A DNA stretch of 17,655 nucleotides from contig JAJQDK010000100.1 in assembly GCA_021202245.1 (NCBI GenBank), positions 1 to 17,655 on the forward strand. The letters run 5' to 3'. Every line of letters starts with the position of its first letter. The stretch's first letter is position 1. The notes beneath the pieces were generated by a model. It saw only the letters and a list, made by a program, of their open reading frames with translations. It was not told the DNA's origin and ran no database searches. Position numbers and translations under genes: made by a program. Source of the stretch: Clostridiales bacterium (GTDB lineage: Bacteria > Bacillota > Clostridia > Oscillospirales > Acutalibacteraceae). Shown here piece by piece: positions 1-7,082 of the stretch.

Positions 1-55
1 AAAATATTTATTATAAAAAAATTAAATAGGTTAAAACTGCAAGGGAATGATTATT

Positions 56-817
56 ATGGACGAAAGATTTATACGTACCTCTCTTATAATCGGCGAAAAG
101 GGACTTGAAAGGCTCGGCAACAGCACCGTGGCAGTGTTCGGCGTAGGCGGCGTAGGCGGATATGTCTGCGAGGCTCTCGCGCGCAGCGGAGTGGGCAGGC
201 TGATGCTCTGTGACGGCGATACGGTTGCTCTGTCAAACATAAACCGCCAGATAATTGCAGCAACCTCAACCGTCGGCAGACCCAAGGTTGAGGTTATGCG
301 TGAGAGAATTCTCGACATAAATCCTAATGCCGAGGTGACCATATACAATAAATTTTTTACGCCCGAAACCGTCTGTGATTTTAATTTTGAAAAAGTAGAT
401 TTTATAGTAGATGCTGTTGACGATATAAAAGCCAAGCTTGAGCTTGTCCGGACAGCCGAAAAATACAAAACGGAAATTATTTCCGCCATGGGCGCCGGCA
501 ACAAGACCGATCCCACAAAATTTGAGGTTAGCGATATTTACAAAACGAGTGTTTGCCCGCTTGCCAGAATAATGCGCCGTGAGCTGAAAAAGCTCGGCAT
601 AAAAAGGCTGAAGGTAGTTTATTCAAAAGAAGCTCCCAAAAATCCGCCGTACAAAATCGAGGGCGAAAAAACCGTGGGAAGCTTGTCTTTTGTGCCGCCG
701 GTTATGGGATTGATAATGGCAGGCGAGGCGGTAAAGTTTTTATCAGGCAATGACAACGGAAATATAACCCATCAGCCGAAGTCAGACGAGCTTACATCGG
801 GCTTTGCTTCGAGTTAA
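56..817 (+). CDS. tcdA: TcdA-like tRNA threonylcarbamoyladenosine dehydratase (E1/ThiF fold)
   Basis: This is a member of the E1-like ThiF/MoeB/HesA superfamily, closest to TcdA (YgdL/CsdL). That family uses ATP to cyclise the t6A modification at position 37 of ANN-decoding tRNAs, in the cytoplasm. Seen: an N-terminal nucleotide-binding loop GVGGVGG (residues 29-35), the acidic pair in LCDGDTV (51-57), and the family motif NINRQ (61-65). These are followed by KVEVMRERI and DINP, and a VDAVDD segment. The cysteine in SVCPLARIMR fits the TcdA branch. The protein is 253 aa, close to family length but with about 20 extra residues after AGEAVKFLSG. The ATG at 56 is preferred because AAGGGA (41-46) lies 9 nt upstream; the ATG at 47 directly abuts that site. 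The last residues and stop lie in a dispersed repeat that also ends the convergent Crp/Fnr gene, so the C-terminal tail is probably acquired. Confidence 0.9.
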   Translation: MDERFIRTSLIIGEKGLERLGNSTVAVFGVGGVGGYVCEALARSGVGRLMLCDGDTVALSNINRQIIAATSTVGRPKVEVMRERILDINPNAEVTIYNKFFTPETVCDFNFEKVDFIVDAVDDIKAKLELVRTAEKYKTEIISAMGAGNKTDPTKFEVSDIYKTSVCPLARIMRRELKKLGIKRLKVVYSKEAPKNPPYKIEGEKTVGSLSFVPPVMGLIMAGEAVKFLSGNDNGNITHQPKSDELTSGFASS

Positions 818-824
818 ATACAGT
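785..824. repeat. Dispersed repeat, copy 1 (contains two gene 3' ends)
   Basis: About 40 bases here match 8661-8700 closely, sharing the core CATCGGGCTTTGCT and flanking CGAGCTT and CGAGTTAAA. The few differences are single substitutions and one indel. This copy supplies the final residues and stop of the plus-strand TcdA-like gene and the final nine codons and stop of the minus-strand regulator. The second copy is just downstream of the O-antigen-ligase-like gene, so both sit at 3' ends. What the repeat does is unknown. Confidence 0.75.
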
Positions 825-1439
825 TATTCTGCGGCGTTCCGACTTGATTACCTTTTCCTCATTCAGCTTTTTAATTTCTCTCATCATTGCGCTCCTGTCA
901 ACCGCAAGATAATCCGCAAGGTCGCTCAGCGGCAGGGGCAGGGTAAAGGTGTTTTTTTCGCTGCTCAGGCTTAGGTACTCAAAATACGCAGTCAGCTTGT
1001 CTCTCAGCGTTCGCTGTCCTAAAATATCAATATGAGCGTTTGCTCTGCGAACCGTGTCGGTAAAAAAATTGTTTATCAGTCTGATATGCGTGTCGCAGGC
1101 ATTGCCGCAGCAGGTAATCAGCTTTTTGTAGCTGATTAAATCAACGGTGCATTTTGTTTTGGCGGTAATGTAATAAAGCTTGTTGTCTTTATTCGTCAGC
1201 AAATGCCCGCCGAAAAAATCTCCTGCCTGATAATAATCAATTATTCTTCTTTGATCGTTAAAATTTATCGTAGACAGATACGCCGTGCCCTTTTTAATTA
1301 TACCAATTATGTCATTTTTAGATGAACAAATTGTAATAACTTCGTTGCGCGCATACTCCCTTTCGGTAGGGTGAAAACAGTCGTTTATGCCGATTAAATC
1401 TACGTTTGAGGGCATTTTTTGAAAGTTTAAATTATTCAT
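792..1439 (-). CDS. Crp/Fnr-family transcriptional regulator
   Basis: This is a 215-aa cytoplasmic transcription factor of the Crp/Fnr superfamily. Seen: an N-terminal cyclic-nucleotide-type beta-barrel (about residues 15-105, with IIKKGTAYL and YYQAGDFFGG). It is followed by a dimerisation helix (about 117-140) and a C-terminal winged helix-turn-helix (about 168-205, PLSDLADYLAVDRSAMMREI). The FNR N-terminal four-cysteine pattern is absent. Instead there is a cluster C110, C111 and C115 (TCCGNAC) just before the long helix, which could bind a redox or metal cofactor; this is inference. The ATG at 1439 is chosen because GGAG lies 8 nt upstream; an in-frame GTG at 1448 would leave no room for a ribosome binding site. 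The gene is divergent from nrdD, and a perfect palindrome (1508-1523) lies over its probable promoter, suggesting autoregulation and control of nrdDG. The effector cannot be told from sequence. Confidence 0.9.
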   Translation of the reverse strand: MNNLNFQKMPSNVDLIGINDCFHPTEREYARNEVITICSSKNDIIGIIKKGTAYLSTINFNDQRRIIDYYQAGDFFGGHLLTNKDNKLYYITAKTKCTVDLISYKKLITCCGNACDTHIRLINNFFTDTVRRANAHIDILGQRTLRDKLTAYFEYLSLSSEKNTFTLPLPLSDLADYLAVDRSAMMREIKKLNEEKVIKSERRRITVFNSKQSPM

Positions 1440-1476
1440 ACAAACCACTCCATAATGTGTGTTTTACAAGGGACAA

Positions 1477-1492
1477 ACACAAGATATAGTTA
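1477..1492. promoter_or_regulatory. Candidate NrdR box upstream of nrdD
   Basis: ACACAAGATATAGTTA agrees at 13 of 16 positions with the NrdR-box consensus aCaCwAtATaTwGtgt. NrdR is the ATP-cone repressor of ribonucleotide reductase genes, so placement 143 nt before nrdD makes sense. NrdR boxes usually come in pairs about 31 bp apart. The only partner seen, 1447-1462 at 30 bp, matches just 11 of 16, so the call is tentative. Confidence 0.4.
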
Positions 1493-1521
1493 TTATACAT
1501 CTTTTTTTGTTGCCTTTGCAA
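1492..1521 (-). promoter_or_regulatory. Putative promoter of the Crp/Fnr regulator
   Basis: On the minus strand, a TATAAT -10 hexamer (1497-1492) is preceded at 18 bp by TTGCAA (1521-1516). The -35 lies inside the 1508-1523 palindrome, so a protein bound there would block this promoter. Confidence 0.4.
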
Positions 1522-1523
1522 CA
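1508..1523. promoter_or_regulatory. Crp/Fnr-type operator palindrome between the regulator and nrdD
   Basis: TGTTGC-CTTT-GCAACA is a perfect inverted repeat with 6-bp arms and a 4-bp spacer. Its core has the 5-N4-5 geometry of Fnr/Crp sites. Its centre (1515.5) is -41.5 from a start predicted 7 nt after the TAAAAT at 1545-1550, the classical class II activator position for nrdD. On the other strand it overlaps the probable -35 of the regulator gene. An alternative -10 (TATAAT, 1525-1530) would instead make the site repressing for nrdD. A near copy occurs at 13513-13528. Confidence 0.6.
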
Positions 1524-1544
1524 GTATAATAAAACTTTTTGTGT

Positions 1545-1550
1545 TAAAAT
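1545..1550 (+). promoter_or_regulatory. Putative nrdD -10 element
   Basis: TAAAAT lies 24 nt downstream of the palindrome's last base, giving a start near 1557 and placing the operator at -41.5. There is no good -35, as expected of an activator-dependent promoter. TATAAT at 1525-1530 is the competing candidate, so assignment is uncertain. Confidence 0.35.
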
Positions 1551-1634
1551 TAAAAGCGTTCCGAAAAAGGCAAATTTACACAGTAGTATATATTTCTATT
1601 TTAGAATATTATGGAAGGAAGTTATGAAATTACC

Positions 1635-3806
1635 ATGAAGATTATTAAGCGCAACGGTTCGGAAGAGGATTTTAATTCTTCAAAGATTACCAACGCAATC
1701 ACAAAGGCGAACGACGCCGCAGAAAGAGGCAGGCTCACGGTTGAGCAGATAGCCGACATTACTGACTATGTTGAATACAAATGCAACAAAATGGGCAGAG
1801 CCGTTTCCGTTGAGGAAATTCAGGATATGGTTGAGGATCAGCTTATGGCAAAGGGTGCCTTTGAGCTTGCCAAAAGCTACGTAAGATACCGCTATACACG
1901 TTCTCTTGTCCGCAAATCAAACACAACCGACAATCGTATTTTATCTCTTATCGAGTGTAATAACGAGGAGGTTAAGCAGGAAAATTCAAACAAAAACCCT
2001 GCCGTAAACAGCGTTCAGCGCGACTATATGGCAGGAGAGGTCAGCCGTGACCTCACACGCAGAATTTTGCTTCCTCCCGATATTGTCGAAGCTGACAAGC
2101 AAGGCCTTATACATTTTCACGATTCGGATTATTTCGCTCAGCATATGCACAACTGCGACCTTGTCAATCTTGAGGATATGCTCCAAAACGGAACGGTAAT
2201 CAGCGACACCCTTATCGAAAAGCCCCACAGCTTCTCAACCGCCTGCAATATTGCTACTCAAATCATAGCTCAGGTAGCAAGCAACCAGTACGGCGGACAG
2301 AGCATCAGTCTTACTCACCTTGCTCCGTTTGTTCAGATATCCCGTGAAAAAATCCGCCGTGAAACTCTTGAAGAAATCAAACAGCTCGGCTGCGAGCCCT
2401 CGGAGGATAAAATCAACGATATTGTCGAACAGCGCCTGCGTAAGGAAATTACCAAGGGCGTTCAGACTATACAGTATCAGGTTGTTACTCTGCTTACAAC
2501 AAACGGTCAGGCTCCGTTTGTCACTGTCTTTATGTATCTTAACGAAGCTAAGGACGAGCAGGAAAAGGCTGACCTCGCTATGATAATTGAAGAAACGCTC
2601 AGACAGCGCTATCAGGGAGTTAAAAACGAAGACGGCGTTTGGATTACACCGGCTTTTCCCAAGCTTATTTATGTTCTTGAGGAGGACAACATCACCGAGG
2701 ACAGCAAGTACTGGTATCTTACCGAGCTTGCCGCAAAATGCACGGCAAAGAGAATGGTGCCCGATTATATTTCCGAGAAGATTATGCTTCAAAACAAGAT
2801 TGACAAAAACGGAAACGGTCAGTGCTACACCTGTATGGGCTGCCGCAGCTTTCTTACTCCTTATGTTGATGAAAACGGCAAGCCGAAGTATTACGGCAGA
2901 TTTAATCAGGGCGTTGTCACCGTAAACCTTGTCGACATCGGACTGAGCGCCGATAAGGATATGGATAAATTCTGGAAAATTTTCGACGAGCGTATGGAGC
3001 TTTGCCATAGAGCGCTGCAGTGCCGTCACGAGCGCCTTACGGGTACACTGTCCGACGCCGCTCCCATCCTTTGGCAGTACGGTGCGCTTGCACGTCTTAA
3101 AAAGGGAGAAACAATCGACAAGCTTCTCCACGGCGGCTATTCAACGCTTTCTCTCGGCTATGCCGGACTTTGGGAGTGTGTGTACAGCCTCAACGGCAAA
3201 AAGCTTACCGAAAAAGCCGGCGAAAAGCTCGGTCTGCAAATAATGCAAAAGCTCAACGATTACTGCGCTAAGTGGAAGGCGGAGGAAAACATTGACTACA
3301 GTCTGTACGGCACTCCGCTTGAAAGCACCACATACAAATTCTCAAAATGTCTGCAAAATCGCTTCGGCATTGTTGAGGGCGTAACCGATAAAAACTACAT
3401 TACAAACAGCTATCACGTTCATGTTTCCGAGGAAATCAACGCCTTTGACAAGCTCAAGTTTGAGTCGCGTTTTCAGGCGCTTTCACCCGGCGGCGCAATC
3501 AGCTATGTTGAGGTTCCCAATATGCAGGATAACATTCCGGCGGTGCTTCAGGTTATAAAATTTATTTACGACAACATTATGTATGCCGAGCTCAACACCA
3601 AGAGCGACTACTGCCAGGTTTGCGGCTATGACGGTGAAATTCAAATCGTAGAGGACGACGGTAAGCTTGTTTGGGAATGCCCGAATTGCCATAACCGTGA
3701 CCAGGATAAGATGAACGTCGCAAGAAGAACCTGCGGTTACATCGGAACTCAGTTTTGGAATCAGGGAAGAACTCAGGAAATCAGAGAAAGGGTGCTTCAT
3801 CTCTGA
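1635..3806 (+). CDS. nrdD: Anaerobic (class III) ribonucleoside-triphosphate reductase, catalytic subunit
   Basis: NrdD reduces ribonucleoside triphosphates to deoxynucleotides in anaerobes, using an oxygen-sensitive glycyl radical. Seen: an N-terminal ATP-cone (about residues 1-90, MKIIKRNGSEEDF) that senses ATP/dATP. The catalytic barrel contains NCDLVNLEDML and GGQSISLTHLAPF. The C-terminal zinc site is C660, C663, C682 and C685 (two CxxC pairs), and the glycyl-radical loop is RRTCGYIG with the radical glycine at about 704. The length of 723 aa is typical. The ATG at 1635 gives the standard family N-terminus, with GGAAGGAAG 13 nt upstream; an in-frame ATG at 1611 has no ribosome binding site. 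The stop overlaps the nrdG start (TGATG), so the two are translationally coupled. Upstream lie a Crp/Fnr-type palindrome and an NrdR-like box. Confidence 0.97.
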   Translation: MKIIKRNGSEEDFNSSKITNAITKANDAAERGRLTVEQIADITDYVEYKCNKMGRAVSVEEIQDMVEDQLMAKGAFELAKSYVRYRYTRSLVRKSNTTDNRILSLIECNNEEVKQENSNKNPAVNSVQRDYMAGEVSRDLTRRILLPPDIVEADKQGLIHFHDSDYFAQHMHNCDLVNLEDMLQNGTVISDTLIEKPHSFSTACNIATQIIAQVASNQYGGQSISLTHLAPFVQISREKIRRETLEEIKQLGCEPSEDKINDIVEQRLRKEITKGVQTIQYQVVTLLTTNGQAPFVTVFMYLNEAKDEQEKADLAMIIEETLRQRYQGVKNEDGVWITPAFPKLIYVLEEDNITEDSKYWYLTELAAKCTAKRMVPDYISEKIMLQNKIDKNGNGQCYTCMGCRSFLTPYVDENGKPKYYGRFNQGVVTVNLVDIGLSADKDMDKFWKIFDERMELCHRALQCRHERLTGTLSDAAPILWQYGALARLKKGETIDKLLHGGYSTLSLGYAGLWECVYSLNGKKLTEKAGEKLGLQIMQKLNDYCAKWKAEENIDYSLYGTPLESTTYKFSKCLQNRFGIVEGVTDKNYITNSYHVHVSEEINAFDKLKFESRFQALSPGGAISYVEVPNMQDNIPAVLQVIKFIYDNIMYAELNTKSDYCQVCGYDGEIQIVEDDGKLVWECPNCHNRDQDKMNVARRTCGYIGTQFWNQGRTQEIRERVLHL

Positions 3807-4348
3807 TGAATTACGGAGAAATTAAAAACTGCGATATAGCAAACGGCGAGGGAGTAAGGGTTTCTCTCTTCGTGTCGGGATGTACTCATCATTGCAAAAA
3901 TTGCTTTAACCCCGAAACGTGGGATTTTAATTACGGCAAGCCCTTTACCTCAGAAACCGAGGATGAAATTATCAGGTTGTTGTCAAGCTCCTTTGTTGAC
4001 GGCTTATCGCTTTTGGGCGGAGAGCCCTTTGAGCCCTCCAATCAGTGGGCTTTGCTTCCGTTTTTAAAGAGGGTGAAGCAGGAGCTGCCCGACAAAACAA
4101 TTTGGTGCTACACAGGCTATCTTTTTGACAGGGAACTTCTCGGTGAGAGCCGTGCAAGATGCGAATGTACCGATGAAATTCTCTCTCTGCTTGATGTTCT
4201 TGTTGACGGAGAGTTTGTGCAAAGCCTCTATGACATCAGCCTCTCTTTCAGAGGCTCGTCAAATCAAAGGGTGATTGATGTCAAGTCCTCTCTCAAAAGG
4301 GGCGAGGTAATACTTCACGATCTAATCAGCGGGCATATTATGAGCTGA
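3806..4348 (+). CDS. nrdG: Anaerobic ribonucleotide reductase activating protein (radical SAM)
   Basis: NrdG is the radical-SAM activase that uses a [4Fe-4S] cluster and S-adenosylmethionine to generate the glycyl radical on NrdD. Seen: the CX3CX2C cluster motif SGCTHHCKNC (C26, C30, C33), the SAM-binding stretch LSLLGGEPF, and an IWCYTGYLF segment followed by LVDGEFV, all typical of NrdG. The 180-aa length is normal for this small activase, which lacks the full radical-SAM barrel. The start is the ATG at 3806, which overlaps the nrdD stop by one base; weak purine-rich sequence (AGAAAGGGTG) lies upstream, consistent with coupling. It forms a two-gene operon with nrdD, closed by the hairpin at 4436-4463. 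Confidence 0.96.
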   Translation: MNYGEIKNCDIANGEGVRVSLFVSGCTHHCKNCFNPETWDFNYGKPFTSETEDEIIRLLSSSFVDGLSLLGGEPFEPSNQWALLPFLKRVKQELPDKTIWCYTGYLFDRELLGESRARCECTDEILSLLDVLVDGEFVQSLYDISLSFRGSSNQRVIDVKSSLKRGEVILHDLISGHIMS

Positions 4349-4435
4349 ATTCTAAAATCACCTGTTTATACATATAATTTCAGGAAAGCCTCTTATTAAA
4401 ATTCGGGTGTGCCCGTAATTGAAGCTTTGCTGCAT

Positions 4436-4470
4436 AAAGCGGTTGTTTTATAACAGCCGCTTTAAATTTT
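4436..4470 (+). terminator. Rho-independent terminator of nrdDG
   Basis: A 12-bp stem (AAAGCGGTTGTT with AACAGCCGCTTT, one G-T pair) and a TTAT loop is followed by AAATTTT. It lies about 90 nt after the nrdG stop and is oriented for that operon. A smaller hairpin (CGGG-TGTG-CCCG, around 4404-4415) precedes it. Confidence 0.8.
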
Positions 4471-4484
4471 GAAATGATATGCAA

Positions 4485-4507
4485 ATTATGCTGTGTTATA
4501 GCATAAT
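4485..4507. other. Perfect 8-bp inverted repeat before the groE promoter
   Basis: ATTATGCT and AGCATAAT are separated by 7 nt. The arms are AT-rich and there is no T-run after them, so a terminator is unlikely. It lies about 65 bp upstream of the groE -35 and could be an extra regulatory site, or chance in AT-rich sequence. Confidence 0.35.
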
Positions 4508-4570
4508 ATTGTTATATACAATTAAAAAATTTGCACATAAAAATAAAGGTCAAAAATAGTCAAATTACTC

Positions 4571-4598
4571 TTGACATTTCAAAAATATGGTATAAAAT
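4571..4598 (+). promoter_or_regulatory. Sigma-A promoter of groESL
   Basis: A consensus -35 TTGACA (4571-4576) is followed 16 bp later by TAAAAT (4593-4598), within TATAAAAT. The CIRCE operator begins 5 nt further on, over the expected start site, the usual arrangement for HrcA-repressed groE operons. Confidence 0.85.
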
Positions 4599-4602
4599 AT
4601 AA

Positions 4603-4629
4603 TTAGCACTCAGGAAACGAGAGTGCTAA
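4603..4629. promoter_or_regulatory. CIRCE operator (HrcA binding site)
   Basis: TTAGCACTC-N9-GAGTGCTAA is a perfect match to the CIRCE inverted repeat. HrcA binds it and represses chaperonin transcription until heat or misfolded protein titrates GroEL. It sits between the promoter and the groES ribosome binding site, so it is also in the 5' leader of the mRNA. Confidence 0.98.
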
Positions 4630-4668
4630 AACCAAATTTATTATATTATTACAGGAGGCTATCATATT

Positions 4669-4953
4669 ATGAGTATCAAACCATTACTTGACAGAGTAGT
4701 ATTAAAGGTTGAAGAAGCTGAGGAAAAAACTAAGAGCGGAATTATTCTTTCATCTGCTGCTCAGGAAAAGCCCCAGTTTGCATCGGTTGTTGCAGTAGGA
4801 CCGGGCGGAGTTGTTGACGGCAACGAGGTTAAGATGTACGTTAACGTCGGCGACAAGGTCATCGCAAGCAAGTACGCAGGCACCGAGGTTAAGATTGACG
4901 GCGAGGAATACACAATCGTTCGTCAGTCCGACATTCTTGCAACAGTAGAATAA
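4669..4953 (+). CDS. groES: Co-chaperonin GroES (Hsp10)
   Basis: GroES forms the heptameric lid of the GroEL folding chamber in the cytoplasm. The 94-aa product begins MSIKPLLDRVVLKVEEAEEK. The mobile loop that contacts GroEL is at about residues 17-33 (KTKSGIILSSAAQEKPQ), then GPGGVVDGNEV, the conserved VGDKVIASKYAGTEVKIDG and the C-terminal YTIVRQSDILATVE. The length is standard. AGGAGG lies about 12 nt before the ATG. It is the first gene of the CIRCE-controlled operon, with groEL starting 30 nt after its stop. Confidence 0.98.
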   Translation: MSIKPLLDRVVLKVEEAEEKTKSGIILSSAAQEKPQFASVVAVGPGGVVDGNEVKMYVNVGDKVIASKYAGTEVKIDGEEYTIVRQSDILATVE

Positions 4954-4983
4954 TCAAAACACATATACAGGAGGTAATTTATT

Positions 4984-6612
4984 ATGGCTAAACAAATTGC
5001 ATACGGCGAGGATGCAAGAAAAGCATTGATGAAAGGTATCGACCAGCTTGCCGACACAGTAAAAATCACACTCGGACCCAAGGGGAGAAACGTAGTGCTT
5101 GACAAAAAGTACGGCGCTCCCTTAATCACAAACGACGGTGTTACCATCGCCAAGGAAATCGAGCTTGACGATCCCTTTGAAAATATGGGCGCTCAGCTTG
5201 TCAAGGAAGTTTCAATCAAGACCAACGACATAGCAGGCGACGGCACAACAACCGCCACTCTTCTTGCTCAGGCTCTTATCAGAGAGGGTATGAAGAACGT
5301 TACCGCAGGCGCAAACCCGATGGTACTCAAAAAGGGTATTGCCGAAGCTGTAGACGTAGCCGTGGATGCTGTAAAGAACAACAGCAAGCAGGTAACAGGC
5401 ACTGACGACATCACAAGAGTTGCCACGGTTTCATCTCAGGATGAATTTATCGGCAAGCTTATTGCCGAAGCAATGGAAAAGGTTACAACCGACGGCGTAA
5501 TCACTGTTGAGGAGTCCAAAACCGCCGAAACCTACAGCGAGGTTGTAGAAGGTATGATGTTTGACAGAGGCTACATTGCACCCTATATGGTTACCGACAG
5601 CGATAAGATGATTGCCGAGCTTGACAATCCGCTCATCCTTATCACAGATAAAAAGATTTCCACCACTCAGGAAATTCTTCCTTTGCTTGAGCAGGTTGTT
5701 CAGGCAGGCAGAAAGCTCCTCATCATTGCCGAGGATGTAGAGGGCGAGGCTCTTACAACTCTCGTACTCAACAAGCTCCGCGGCACCTTCACTTGTGTTG
5801 CTGTTAAGGCTCCCGGCTTCGGCGACAGAAGAAAAGAAATGCTCGAGGACATCGCAGTTCTTACAGGCGGCACGGTAATCACCTCCGACCTCGGTCTTGA
5901 GCTTAAGGACACAACAATGGATCAGCTCGGCACCGCACGTCAGGTAAGAGTTGAAAAGGAAAATACAATCATTGTAGACGGCGCAGGCGACAAAGACGCT
6001 ATCAAGGGCAGAGTTGCTCAGATCAGACAGCAGATTGAGGTTACTACCTCCGATTTTGACCGTGAAAAGCTCCAGGAACGCCTTGCCAAGCTCGCAGGCG
6101 GTGTTGCGGTAATCAAGGTAGGCGCAGCCACAGAGATTGAAATGAAGGAGAAAAAGCTCCGCATTGAGGACGCTCTCGCAGCAACAAAGGCAGCCGTTGA
6201 AGAGGGCATAGTAGCCGGCGGCGGCATTGCTTGTATGAACGCAATCCCCGAGGTTGAAAAGTTTGTAGAAACCCTTGAGGGCGACGCTAAAACAGGCGCC
6301 AAGATTGTTCTCAAAGCTCTTGAAGAACCCCTCCGTCAGATTGTAGCTAACGCAGGTCTTGAGGGCAGCGTAATTGTCGAGAACGTAAAGAAAGCCGGCA
6401 AGATCGGCTACGGATTCAACGCACTCACCGAGGAATACACCGACATGGTTTCCGCCGGTATCGTTGACCCGACAAAGGTTACTCGCTCTGCACTTGAGAA
6501 TGCTTCATCGGTAGCCGCTATGGTGCTCACAACCGAGTCCCTCATTACCGACATCAAGGAGCCCGAAGCTCCCGCAGCTCAGCCTGCACAGGATATGGGC
6601 GGAATGTATTGA
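4984..6612 (+). CDS. groEL: Chaperonin GroEL (Hsp60)
   Basis: GroEL is the ATP-driven double-ring folding chamber. The 542-aa protein is full length. Seen: the N-terminal equatorial ATP-binding segment TLGPKGRNVVLD (about 29-40), NDGVTIAKEIELDDPFEN, and the phosphate-binding GDGTTT (85-90). These are followed by the apical domain with LLIIAEDVEGEAL and KAPGFGDRRKEML, and the returning equatorial GIVAGGG. The C-terminus is a short variant of the usual Gly-Met tail (DMGGMY). AGGAGG is 9 nt before the ATG. It is co-transcribed with groES under CIRCE and followed by a strong terminator. Confidence 0.98.
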   Translation: MAKQIAYGEDARKALMKGIDQLADTVKITLGPKGRNVVLDKKYGAPLITNDGVTIAKEIELDDPFENMGAQLVKEVSIKTNDIAGDGTTTATLLAQALIREGMKNVTAGANPMVLKKGIAEAVDVAVDAVKNNSKQVTGTDDITRVATVSSQDEFIGKLIAEAMEKVTTDGVITVEESKTAETYSEVVEGMMFDRGYIAPYMVTDSDKMIAELDNPLILITDKKISTTQEILPLLEQVVQAGRKLLIIAEDVEGEALTTLVLNKLRGTFTCVAVKAPGFGDRRKEMLEDIAVLTGGTVITSDLGLELKDTTMDQLGTARQVRVEKENTIIVDGAGDKDAIKGRVAQIRQQIEVTTSDFDREKLQERLAKLAGGVAVIKVGAATEIEMKEKKLRIEDALAATKAAVEEGIVAGGGIACMNAIPEVEKFVETLEGDAKTGAKIVLKALEEPLRQIVANAGLEGSVIVENVKKAGKIGYGFNALTEEYTDMVSAGIVDPTKVTRSALENASSVAAMVLTTESLITDIKEPEAPAAQPAQDMGGMY

Positions 6613-6673
6613 TATCCCGATAAATATTCCGACTGATATTCTGATTGATACTTCAAAATATCCTCATAAATTC

Positions 6674-6710
6674 ACGGGCATTGCCGTTTGGCAGTGCCCG
6701 TTTTTATTTT
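6674..6710 (+). terminator. Rho-independent terminator of groESL
   Basis: ACGGGCATTGCC pairs with GGCAGTGCCCGT (12 bp, one T-G pair) around a GTTT loop. A T-rich tail (TTTTATTTT) follows, about 60 nt after the groEL stop. Confidence 0.92.
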
Positions 6711-6748
6711 ATAGAAAACCGCTAAGCCGGTTTGTCTTGCCTAATCTC

Positions 6749-6765
6749 ACACCTGTGATTTATAT
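6749..6765. repeat. Direct repeat flanking the 6.75-7.1 kb hairpin cluster, left copy
   Basis: ACACCTGTGATTTATAT recurs with one change at 7083-7099. TGTCTT and CCT upstream are also shared in both copies. Together they bracket about 330 bp that include three GC-rich palindromes. Confidence 0.5.
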
Positions 6766-6872
6766 ATGGCACCCGGCGACATTTATCTTCTGTATACAAG
6801 CAGTACGATTGAAGCTTTAAAAGCTGAAATTGCAAACGCAAGAGAAACCGAAAGCAAATATCCAAACGTAGC

Positions 6873-6978
6873 GGCGGTCAGTGACCGCCACAGTCGCTCC
6901 GCTCACCGCTGTGTGCTTTCATTTGATGACCTACAACCTCGTAGGGGCGGATAGTATCCGCCCGCACGGCGCAGCCGT
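6873..6978. repeat. Cluster of three GC-rich palindromes (REP/MITE-like)
   Basis: Three perfect inverted repeats follow one another. They are GGCGGTCA-G-TGACCGCC (6873-6889), GGGCGGATA-G-TATCCGCCC (6945-6963) and ACGGC-GCA-GCCGT (6966-6978). They form a GC-rich island in AT-rich noncoding DNA after the groESL terminator. Such blocks are typical of dispersed intergenic repeats in gut Clostridia. No convincing gene occurs from 6711 to 7362; a 62-codon ORF (6766-6954) ends inside the second palindrome and has no ribosome binding site. Confidence 0.7.
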
Positions 6979-7082
6979 CCTTATAAAACTATAATTTATT
7001 TTTATTCATTTTTGATTTAACGGTAAACGAATATAACTTTATCAAATGTTTTATTTAAATTAAAACATCCTGTCTTTACCTT

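Noticed and set aside
31..516. 161-aa open frame on the minus strand across the TcdA-like gene
   Set aside because: It is antisense to a gene with clear family motifs, has low-complexity Ser/Leu-rich content and no ribosome binding site.
1447..1462. Second NrdR box to pair with 1477-1492
   Set aside because: It matches 11 of 16 positions but lacks the central ATAT core and lies over the regulator's ribosome binding site; not strong enough to list as a feature.
2235..3131. 298-aa open frame on the minus strand inside nrdD
   Set aside because: It is a shadow of nrdD codon usage; no recognisable domain and the sense strand is a certain gene.
6766..6954. 62-aa ORF starting MAPGDIYLLYTSSTIEALKA
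   Set aside because: It has no ribosome binding site, and its second half and stop are formed by the GC-rich palindromes. The first 35 codons might be a decayed gene piece, but nothing supports a product.
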